A stretch of DNA of 15,661 nucleotides from Bacteroidota bacterium. Its GTDB lineage: Bacteria; Bacteroidota; Bacteroidia; UKL13-3. A program made the position numbers and the translations under genes. The stretch spans positions 1-15,661 of the forward strand of contig RGVD01000034.1 in the NCBI GenBank assembly GCA_010027395.1, given 5' to 3'. This document shows, piece after piece, positions 6,674-13,258 of the stretch. How positions within the stretch are numbered: the first letter of the stretch is position 1; each line of letters opens with the position of its first letter. The notes below the pieces were generated by a model that was given only the letters and a program-made list of their open reading frames with translations, searched no databases and was not told the origin of the DNA.

Positions 6674-9628
6674 TTAGTATCCAAAAATATCTTCCAAACT
6701 CAACTCTACAAGGGTACCGTATTTTTTCAAATCGTCTTGTTTCAATTTATCTTTAGAGCCCATGATGCAGTAGTAGCTTGGCTTGTTTACATAGTATGTA
6801 TTAAAGAAATTATCAATATCCTCAAATTTCAAAGTACCGATTCTATTATATATCTGTTGACGGTTGTCGTAGTCAATTCCTAATTTGTTTAATGCATCAA
6901 ATCTGAAAAGAATTTCTTCATCATTTATTCTCTCCGTTTCAATATTATTTTTGATAGATGTAACAGCATTATCAAAATTCTTATCCGCTCTAGGTAATTT
7001 ATTTAACAACTCATTCATAGCAGGAATGGCATCATTCATTTTATCCGATTGCGTTCCTACATAAGCAATGATGTAGTTAGGATCTTTCTTTTTGCTTGGT
7101 TGTTGGAAATAAGAATAGGTTGAGTAGGCCAAAGCTTTTGACTCACGAATGGTTTGAAATACTAAGCCACTCATACCACCACCAAAATACTCATTCAACA
7201 AAGTTACAGCAGCAGTTTTACTGGTATCATATCCATCATAAGCACGGTTAATCCACATAATCTCGGCTTGCACCATGTCGTAATTGGTAAAGAATACTTT
7301 ATTTTCCTTTGTGCTGTTTCTGGTAAATTCAACTGGTTGGGGATAATCTTTTAACTGTGCTGGTAAATTGTGATAAGTAGTCAATACCTTACGTAATCCT
7401 TGCATGTCAAGCGGACCGAAATACCAAATCTTATGTTGATACGAAGTTAATGCTTTGATATAGCTTATCAATTCTACAGAGGTAATTGCTTTTAATTGTT
7501 GCTCGCTTAAGTTGTAGGTAAAAGGATTGTTTTTACCATACATGGCATAGCTGTTTAATGCCCTACGGAAGATTACACCTTTGTTCAATTTATTGTCAGC
7601 TCTGTTTTTTAAGTTGCGCTCAACCATTGATTTCAATGCTTCTTCATCTGGTTTGGCATTGGCTAATAAATGTTCAAACAATTTTACTGCCGCATCAAAA
7701 TTCTCATTCAATCCAGTCAAATACACATATACTTGTTCATCTTGAACACTCACTCCAAAATCACAAGCAAGCTTGTAAAACTCTTTACTGATATCTTCTG
7801 CTGAGTATTTATCCGTTCCTAAAAACTGTAAATAATTTACTGCTAAAGGCAATTTCAAATCATTGAATTTACCCATATCCAATACATAGTATAATTTGAA
7901 TAAATCATTGTCTTCATTTTTCAAATAAGAAACTTGCACCTTGCTTGCATAGCCAAAACGTTTGATGGCTTTGTTATAATCAACAAATACTGGTTTGATA
8001 GGTTCAGTTTTGGTATCCAACACTGCTTTTACAAAAGGAGAAACATCATCACGATTTACATCTACAGGGGTTATTTCTGGTTTCACAATTTTGGTTACAG
8101 ACTTATCTTCACCTTTGCGTTTGTAGATAACAACACGGTCGTTAGTAAAATAGGTTTTAGCAAAATCCATCACGTCTTTTTTAGTAAAGGTGGCCATAGC
8201 ATCCAAATCAGCAGCTGCTTCTTTCCATTGACGACCCAATGTAAAAGCATCTAACATGGTATAAGCAATGGCATCATTGCTTTTGCGCTCTTCTATCTTC
8301 ATCACTTTAATATTGCTGATGATGGCTTTTAATAAATTTCCATCAAAATTTCCGCTCTTAATATTTTCAATTTGAGCAATCAAAAGGTCTTTTACTTCTT
8401 CTAATTTTTGACCTGCTTTTGGCTTACCTGTTAAAAATTCAATGCTATAATCCTTGTTAATCCAGTTTGATGAAGAGGCGGCCAATACTTCTTGTTTTTT
8501 TAATAAATTTAAGTCAATTAAACCTGCTTTTGAGTTTGATAAAATAGCATCTACAATCTGTAAGAGTCTTGCTTCCCTTAGGTTTCCAATACCTGGTAAA
8601 CGATAACCAATCATCATATTTTCAGCATCAGGACCATTAACTTCCACAACGGTTTCAACTGGTTTGGTGGTCTCAGGTAAGAATTCAAATGAAGGTACTT
8701 TTTTGTTCTTCATGTATCCAAATTTTGCTTCAATCCAAGTCATGGTTTTCTCAGGATCAATATCTCCAGCTAAAATGATAGCCATATTGTTAGGCACATA
8801 GTAAGAGTTGTAGTAGTTTCTAATTTTAACCAATGAAGGGTTTTTCAAATGTTCCACTGTTCCAATGGTAGTTTGTGTTCCGTAGCTATGTTTGCGGAAT
8901 AAATTCGACAACAAGGCTTCAAATACTTTTCTTCCATCGTTATCCAAAGAGATGTTTTTTTCTTCGTAAACAGCTTCTAATTCGGTATGGAATAAACGTA
9001 GAATTGGGTTTCTGAATCTTTCTGCTTCAATGCCTAACCATTTTTCAATATTGTTTTGTGGAATATCATTCACATAAACTGTTTGCTCCAATGAGGTGAA
9101 AGCATTGGTACCTTGAGCACCAATCGAAGTCATCATTTTATCATACTCATTGGCAATGGCAAATCTACTGGCCACACCACTCACTGAATCAATCTCGTGG
9201 TAGATGATTTTGCGTTTTTGCTCATCGGTAGTTTTGTTGTATTTTTCATACAACTCATCTATTATTTCCAATTGCTCTTTTTCGCTCTTCCAATTTTTGG
9301 TTCCAAACTTATCAGTTCCTTTAAAGAGCATATGCTCCAAGTAATGCGCTAAACCTGTGTTTTCAGCAGGGTCGTTTTTACTTCCCGCTTTGGTAGCTAT
9401 TAAAGTTTGAACACGTGGTGATTTTTTGTTTACACTTATCATTACCGTTAAGCCATTGCTTAAGGTATAAGTGCGCACTTTCAAAGGGTCACCTTTTACC
9501 ATGGTATAGGTAAACTTGCTATTTGCATCTTTGATGGTTTCGGTTTCGTATTGGGCATAAACCATCGAAACAGAAAACAATACAGCCACTAAAAGGGCTA
9601 AAATTGATTTTTTCATTTGTTTTATCAT
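6674..9628 (-). CDS. Periplasmic M16-family zinc metallopeptidase (pitrilysin/insulysin-like, two-half protein)
   Basis: The frame is open from an ATG at 9646, but that codon lies directly against a promoter-like TATATTCG. I place the start at 9628 (MIKQMKK); ATG at 9616 (MKKSILAL) is also possible. A signal peptide follows, ending near VYAQ, so the enzyme is exported. In 9646-based numbering the inverted zinc motif is H101-Y-L-E104-H105, and the distal Glu lies in ELEAVYEEKN (222-231). The spacing from motif to Glu is longer than usual because of a charged helical insert (about 115-165). The second half (about 560-990) lacks HxxEH, as expected of the inactive half, but has the family's Arg/Tyr substrate-holding motif (FQTIRESKALAYST, near 840). 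At about 984 residues it is a full-length single-chain M16 enzyme. It probably degrades peptides in the periplasm; the substrate is unknown. It lies between prmC and cdsA. Confidence 0.93.
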   Translation of the reverse strand: MIKQMKKSILALLVAVLFSVSMVYAQYETETIKDANSKFTYTMVKGDPLKVRTYTLSNGLTVMISVNKKSPRVQTLIATKAGSKNDPAENTGLAHYLEHMLFKGTDKFGTKNWKSEKEQLEIIDELYEKYNKTTDEQKRKIIYHEIDSVSGVASRFAIANEYDKMMTSIGAQGTNAFTSLEQTVYVNDIPQNNIEKWLGIEAERFRNPILRLFHTELEAVYEEKNISLDNDGRKVFEALLSNLFRKHSYGTQTTIGTVEHLKNPSLVKIRNYYNSYYVPNNMAIILAGDIDPEKTMTWIEAKFGYMKNKKVPSFEFLPETTKPVETVVEVNGPDAENMMIGYRLPGIGNLREARLLQIVDAILSNSKAGLIDLNLLKKQEVLAASSSNWINKDYSIEFLTGKPKAGQKLEEVKDLLIAQIENIKSGNFDGNLLKAIISNIKVMKIEERKSNDAIAYTMLDAFTLGRQWKEAAADLDAMATFTKKDVMDFAKTYFTNDRVVIYKRKGEDKSVTKIVKPEITPVDVNRDDVSPFVKAVLDTKTEPIKPVFVDYNKAIKRFGYASKVQVSYLKNEDNDLFKLYYVLDMGKFNDLKLPLAVNYLQFLGTDKYSAEDISKEFYKLACDFGVSVQDEQVYVYLTGLNENFDAAVKLFEHLLANAKPDEEALKSMVERNLKNRADNKLNKGVIFRRALNSYAMYGKNNPFTYNLSEQQLKAITSVELISYIKALTSYQHKIWYFGPLDMQGLRKVLTTYHNLPAQLKDYPQPVEFTRNSTKENKVFFTNYDMVQAEIMWINRAYDGYDTSKTAAVTLLNEYFGGGMSGLVFQTIRESKALAYSTYSYFQQPSKKKDPNYIIAYVGTQSDKMNDAIPAMNELLNKLPRADKNFDNAVTSIKNNIETERINDEEILFRFDALNKLGIDYDNRQQIYNRIGTLKFEDIDNFFNTYYVNKPSYYCIMGSKDKLKQDDLKKYGTLVELSLEDIFGY

Positions 9629-9635
9629 TTGCGGG

Positions 9636-9643
9636 CGAATATA
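9636..9643 (-). promoter_or_regulatory. Candidate -7 box TATATTCG before the M16 peptidase
   Basis: On the minus strand TATATTCG matches TAnnTTTG at all but one position and ends 7 nt before ATG 9628. It lies inside the first codons of the longer reading that starts at 9646, so it argues for the shorter start. ribD has the same TTCG variant. No convincing -33 TTTG is visible at the right distance. Confidence 0.4.
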
Positions 9644-9682
9644 CATTTTGTTTGATTTTCTTAGTTACCGAATAAGTAAATG

Positions 9683-9706
9683 TGTGTATGTGAGAATGTG
9701 TATGTG
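9683..9706. repeat. Direct repeat TGTGTATGTG upstream of the M16 gene
   Basis: TGTGTATGTG occurs at 9683-9692 and again at 9697-9706, a 14-bp period, within a GT-rich alternating purine-pyrimidine stretch (about 9680-9708). It lies 55-80 bp upstream of the M16 start, beyond its candidate promoter. It may be simple sequence or an operator. Confidence 0.45.
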
Positions 9707-9764
9707 TGCGAATTATAAACTTTAGTAAGCATTCAATATAACTCGAACTAATCTATAGCTATTT

Positions 9765-9789
9765 ACTGACAACCATCAACTGACAACCA
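9765..9789. repeat. 11-bp direct repeat spanning the prmC stop codon
   Basis: ACTGACAACCA occurs at 9765-9775 and 9779-9789 with a 14-bp period, bracketing the prmC stop (9776-9778, TGA on the minus strand). It looks like a short tandem duplication at the gene end. The last prmC codons before the stop fall in the 9779-9789 copy, so a duplication may have shaped the C-terminus. Confidence 0.5.
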
Positions 9790-10621
9790 ATATCCTATCC
9801 TTCCCTTGCATATCTTTTTGCAATTCAACATTTTGAAAGCTAAAAGACAGGCAGAGTTCTTTCATTTCATTGCCAAGTGCTTCGTTAACCTCGAAATAAA
9901 TTCTTCCATTTTCAGCAAGATTGATTTTAGCAAATGCTAAAATGGACTTATAAAAAAGCAAAGCATTTTGATTAGGCACAAATAAGGCTAATTCTGGTTC
10001 ATAATTAAGCACATTGCTTTGCATGGCAGGCTTTTCATCCTCTTTGATATAAGGTGGATTTGAAACAATGACATCAAACTTTTGGTTTTCAAATTTGAAT
10101 TGTGAATCTCTGATATCATCTTGAACAAACTGAATATCTGTTTTATTATCTATAGCATTTTGCATGGCTACAGAAATAGCTTCCGGAGAAATATCCATCG
10201 CCCAAACTTTGGCTTGAGGCAGGTGATGCTTCAGACTTACAGCTATACAAGCACTTCCAGTGCCAATGTCTATAATACTTAGTGATGAATTGGCCTTCTC
10301 TCTTTGGACAATCAATCTAGTTAATTCCTCTGTTTCAGGCCTTGGAATCAATACCGATTTATTGACTTTAAATTTCAATTCATAAAAATAGGCATAGCCC
10401 AAAATATACTGCAAAGGCTCATGGAGAAGGAGTCGCTCCAAAATATCATTCAAGTCGTTTTCTTCAGTAAAACTCAATTGCTTTTCAAGCATCGGAATTT
10501 GAAAAGACTTTACCAACAAAATATCTTCAAAAACCCAATTGGTGATGGATGCAGCCTCATCGACATCATACACCTCTGAAAGCTGTTTGATATAATTGTT
10601 GTAATACAACTGAAGATTCAT
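9776..10621 (-). CDS. prmC: Peptide chain release factor N5-glutamine methyltransferase (HemK/PrmC)
   Basis: PrmC methylates the Gln of the GGQ motif in release factors RF1 and RF2, using S-adenosylmethionine, and so speeds translation termination. The 281-residue length is standard. The N-terminal helical domain (about 1-85) recognises the release factor. The IPRPETEEL block (92-100) and the methyltransferase core follow, with SAM-binding DIGTGSACIAV (118-128), an acidic loop at AMDIS (141-145), and catalytic NPPY (188-191) that grips the Gln side chain. The start is ATG 10621, only 4 nt after an exact TACCTTTG box, and the gene diverges from ribD. It is the first gene of the minus-strand group prmC, M16 peptidase, cdsA, though the 147-bp gap with a possible second promoter before the M16 gene may separate them. 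Confidence 0.95.
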   Translation of the reverse strand: MNLQLYYNNYIKQLSEVYDVDEAASITNWVFEDILLVKSFQIPMLEKQLSFTEENDLNDILERLLLHEPLQYILGYAYFYELKFKVNKSVLIPRPETEELTRLIVQREKANSSLSIIDIGTGSACIAVSLKHHLPQAKVWAMDISPEAISVAMQNAIDNKTDIQFVQDDIRDSQFKFENQKFDVIVSNPPYIKEDEKPAMQSNVLNYEPELALFVPNQNALLFYKSILAFAKINLAENGRIYFEVNEALGNEMKELCLSFSFQNVELQKDMQGKDRILVVS

Positions 10622-10625
10622 GCCC

Positions 10626-10633
10626 CAAAGGTA
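10626..10633 (-). promoter_or_regulatory. -7 promoter box TACCTTTG of prmC
   Basis: TACCTTTG on the minus strand is an exact TAnnTTTG match. It is followed by GGGC and then the prmC ATG at 10621. With transcription normally starting about 5-7 nt after the box, the mRNA would begin at or next to the start codon. A weak TTTA lies 18 nt upstream where TTTG would be expected. Confidence 0.6.
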
Positions 10634-10664
10634 TTCTTAAAATGGAGAATTTAAATGATTAAAC

Positions 10665-10697
10665 ACTTTTGTCAAAGTTTGAAACTTTGACAAAGGT
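10665..10697. repeat. Near-perfect palindrome between prmC and ribD
   Basis: TTTGTCAAAGTTT (10668-10680) and AAACTTTGACAAA (10682-10694) are perfect 13-bp complementary arms around a single G at 10681. Beyond a T-G wobble, two more pairs extend the arms to 10665 and 10697. Each arm is itself quasi-symmetric (TTTG-T-CAAA). It lies between divergent start codons, so it is not a terminator. It is either a shared operator near the -33 region of ribD or a copy of a dispersed intergenic repeat. Confidence 0.75.
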
Positions 10698-10718
10698 TTA
10701 TACTTCCCAAAAATCCCT

Positions 10719-10726
10719 TACTTTCG
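10719..10726 (+). promoter_or_regulatory. Candidate -7 box TACTTTCG of ribD
   Basis: TACTTTCG matches TAnnTTTG except for one base and ends 4 nt before the ribD ATG at 10731, mirroring the geometry at prmC. A weak TTTA (10698-10701) lies 17 nt upstream. A start about 5 nt after the box would give a leaderless ribD mRNA. Confidence 0.5.
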
Positions 10727-10730
10727 CGCC

Positions 10731-11783
10731 ATGTCACAGCACAAGATATACATGGATCGCTGCCTGCAATTGGCTCTTTTAGGAGCGGGCGCTGTTTCAC
10801 CTAATCCTATGGTGGGCTGTGTTATCGTGCATAATGATAGAGTGATTGGTGAAGGCTGGCACATGCAATACGGACAAGCCCATGCAGAGGTAAATGCCAT
10901 TGCATCGGTAAAAGACAAAAGCCTAATTGCAGAATCAACTGTTTATGTTAACCTTGAGCCATGCAGTCATCACGGCAAAACCCCTCCTTGTGCTGATTTA
11001 TTGATAAGTCATCGTCCTAAAAAAGTGGTCATAGGCATGATTGATCCTTTTAGCAAAGTGGCTGGAAAGGGTGTGGCTAAGTTAAAGGGTGCGGGCATTG
11101 AAGTAGAAATAGGAATCTTGGAAGAAGAGTGTAAATTCTTAAACCGAAGGTTTATCAAATTTCATACAAAACAATTGCCTTATGTTATATTGAAATGGGC
11201 CAAAACCATCAATGGATACATTGCTCCTGATGCACGATTGTTAAGCAAAGAGAAGTTTGAAGAACAAAGACATATAACCGATAGAATTGTTCAAAAATTG
11301 GTGCACAGATGGCGCACCCAAGAAGACGGCATTATGGTAGGAACAAACACCACACTGTTTGACAACCCAGCTTTGAATGCCCGAGAATGGGAAGGAAGAA
11401 ATCCAATAAGAATTACAATTGATAAAAACTTACGTTTGGATACTTCACTTAAGTTGTTTGATGGAACCATTCCAACAATAGTTTTCACTGAAAAGAAAAA
11501 AGAATCTTCAAAAAACCTTGAATTTATTCAACTGAATTTTGATGATGATTTGATACTCAATATTCTAAAAGAACTTTATAAAAAAGGCATACAAAGCGTC
11601 ATTGTTGAAGGAGGAGAGCAATTGTTAAAATCCTTTATAAATCAGGGCTTATGGGATGAAGCCATTGTATTTACATCAAACAAAACCATTAGCCAAGGTG
11701 TTCCTTCACCACTTATTTCAGGAAAATTAAGACAACAAGACATTATTGATAATGTTCAATTAAGTTATTACACACATTCATGA
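10731..11783 (+). CDS. ribD: Bifunctional riboflavin biosynthesis protein RibD (pyrimidine deaminase / reductase)
   Basis: RibD carries out steps two and three of riboflavin synthesis: deamination of the GTP-cyclohydrolase-II product, then NADPH-dependent reduction of the ribosyl side chain. The N-terminal cytidine-deaminase-like domain (about 1-145) has H51-A-E53 and PC78SHHGKTPPC87, giving the zinc ligands His51, Cys78 and Cys87 and the proton shuttle Glu53. The C-terminal reductase domain (about 149-345) has LKWAKTINGYIA, IMVGTNTTLFDNPAL and VEGGEQLLKSF. The 350-residue length is normal. The start follows a promoter-like box by 4 nt, and the stop overlaps the next start in ATGA. No ribE, ribA/B or ribH is nearby, so the pathway genes are scattered. 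No FMN riboswitch fits into the short upstream region. Confidence 0.96.
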   Translation: MSQHKIYMDRCLQLALLGAGAVSPNPMVGCVIVHNDRVIGEGWHMQYGQAHAEVNAIASVKDKSLIAESTVYVNLEPCSHHGKTPPCADLLISHRPKKVVIGMIDPFSKVAGKGVAKLKGAGIEVEIGILEEECKFLNRRFIKFHTKQLPYVILKWAKTINGYIAPDARLLSKEKFEEQRHITDRIVQKLVHRWRTQEDGIMVGTNTTLFDNPALNAREWEGRNPIRITIDKNLRLDTSLKLFDGTIPTIVFTEKKKESSKNLEFIQLNFDDDLILNILKELYKKGIQSVIVEGGEQLLKSFINQGLWDEAIVFTSNKTISQGVPSPLISGKLRQQDIIDNVQLSYYTHS

Positions 11784-12664
11784 TATTTTTATTACTAAGT
11801 ATCATTGCTTCCACCATCACGGTAAGCTATTTTAAGGTATTCGAAAAACTTGGGGTTCACACACTCACAGGCATTGTTTTCAATTATTTGGCATGTGCCA
11901 TACTTGGTAATTTTGTTGGTGTTTCTGATGCTGTTTTTAGCACTCCCTTTTGGACAATGGAATGGTTTCCTTACACAGTTTTCTTGGGCTTTATGTTCAT
12001 TACCATATTTTTTGCTATTGGCAAAACTGTCCAACAAATGGGTGTTTCTGTTAGCATGGTTTCGGCCAAACTCTCAGTGGTGGTTCCTATTTTATTTGCT
12101 GTCATTATGTATAGAGAACAAGTAAAATACATGCAATTGATAGGAATTGTTCTTTCACTTATAGCAGTTTATTTTATTAGCAAAAAAGACCAATCAGAAA
12201 AAACACAAAGCAAAAACCTTTGGATACTTCCACTTATAGTATTTATGGGAAGTGGCATAATAGATACCACTTTAAAAATCATACAAACCCATTTCATACC
12301 TCCGCATAGCGAAGCTCACATCATTACCATCACCTTTACCATGGCTTTTGTTTTTGGTATTTTTGTTTTGATTTATGATGTGATCAAAAACAACTTAAAG
12401 ATAACGATAAAAAATATTTTCTGGGGATTTATGTTGGGCATTCCAAACTACTTTAGCATGTATTTTTTATTAAAAACCTTAGCTGCTTTTCATGATACAA
12501 GTACGGTAGTTTTTCCAGTAAACAATATTGGCATACTTGCAGCATCTAGCTTGGTTTCAATCTTTTTTTTCAGGGAAAAAATGAATAAACTAAATTGGTA
12601 TGGCCTGTTGCTTTCAGTAATATCCATCGTATTAATTTCTGAGGTGTACCTTGCTATTTTCTGA
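11780..12664 (+). CDS. EamA/DMT-family transporter, ten membrane segments
   Basis: This 294-residue, very hydrophobic protein shows roughly ten membrane-spanning segments in two halves, about 1-132 and 148-294. That is the duplicated EamA (drug/metabolite transporter) pattern. The first half ends with a helix closed by SKKDQSEKTQSK, a charged cytoplasmic loop; the second half ends at the C-terminal helix ILISEVYLAIF. It overlaps ribD by 4 nt (ATGA), a sign of translational coupling. It overlaps the following gene by 14 nt. The substrate cannot be inferred; linkage to ribD makes a flavin or flavin precursor conceivable, but family members carry many metabolites and nothing in the sequence singles one out. 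Confidence 0.82.
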   Translation: MIFLLLSIIASTITVSYFKVFEKLGVHTLTGIVFNYLACAILGNFVGVSDAVFSTPFWTMEWFPYTVFLGFMFITIFFAIGKTVQQMGVSVSMVSAKLSVVVPILFAVIMYREQVKYMQLIGIVLSLIAVYFISKKDQSEKTQSKNLWILPLIVFMGSGIIDTTLKIIQTHFIPPHSEAHIITITFTMAFVFGIFVLIYDVIKNNLKITIKNIFWGFMLGIPNYFSMYFLLKTLAAFHDTSTVVFPVNNIGILAASSLVSIFFFREKMNKLNWYGLLLSVISIVLISEVYLAIF

Positions 12665-13256
12665 TTCATATAAAACCATATCATCCGAAGTTCAGGCTGA
12701 GTTTAAGGACAAAGGAAGTCGATTTATTGCTTTTGCTTATCCTGTTACAAGTGAGTTAGAGGCCAAAGATAAAATCAATCAACTCAAAAAAGAACACCCT
12801 TCTGCAAATCACCACTGTTGGGCATTGGTTTTGGGCAATGACAGAGAATTTCAAAAAAGCAGTGACGACAGAGAACCAAACAATACTGCGGGTAAACCCA
12901 TTTTAAGAGCCATCATCGGAAGAGATTTAAGCTTCGTTTTAGTGGTGGTGGTGCGTTACTTTGGAGGCAAGCTGTTAGGTGTGCCTGGCTTGATACATGC
13001 TTACGGAACAGCCGCACAAGAAGCAATTTCGGTTGCAAACATTATTGAAAAAGATATTACTGAAAAGTACCTTGTGCCATGTGGATATGAGCAACATCCC
13101 GACCTATATCGCCTTTTAAAAAACAGTGTAATAAATTTACAAGCAACTGACATGGATGTTTTGGAACAAGGTCTTATATTTGAAGTTTCCAAACAAAAAT
13201 CTGAACCTTTAATCAAAAAGTTAAAAGAGGCTCGATTCAATATTAAATCAATTTGA
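12651..13256 (+). CDS. YigZ / IMPACT family protein (UPF0029)
   Basis: This 201-residue protein has the IMPACT N-terminal domain (about 5-115), with KDKGSRFIAFAYPV, NHHCWAL, DDREPNNTAGKPIL and the hallmark VRYFGGKLLGVPGL (about 106-119), then a DUF1949-like C-terminal domain (about 135-198). The start is TTG at 12651: no in-frame ATG exists near it, the reading LFSDSYKTI matches the usual beginning of the family, and GAGG lies about 7 nt upstream. It overlaps the transporter gene by 14 nt. The eukaryotic relative IMPACT regulates Gcn2 signalling; bacterial YigZ is a conserved protein with a putative nucleic-acid-binding surface and no settled reaction. Confidence 0.9.
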   Translation: MLFSDSYKTISSEVQAEFKDKGSRFIAFAYPVTSELEAKDKINQLKKEHPSANHHCWALVLGNDREFQKSSDDREPNNTAGKPILRAIIGRDLSFVLVVVVRYFGGKLLGVPGLIHAYGTAAQEAISVANIIEKDITEKYLVPCGYEQHPDLYRLLKNSVINLQATDMDVLEQGLIFEVSKQKSEPLIKKLKEARFNIKSI

Positions 13257-13258
13257 AA

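Noticed and set aside
7558..8254. Plus-strand open frames within the M16 peptidase gene
   Set aside because: They are antisense to conserved M16 coding sequence and show no independent evidence of being genes.
10718..10918. Minus-strand open frame over the start of ribD
   Set aside because: It is antisense to the RibD deaminase domain and has no promoter or conserved feature of its own.
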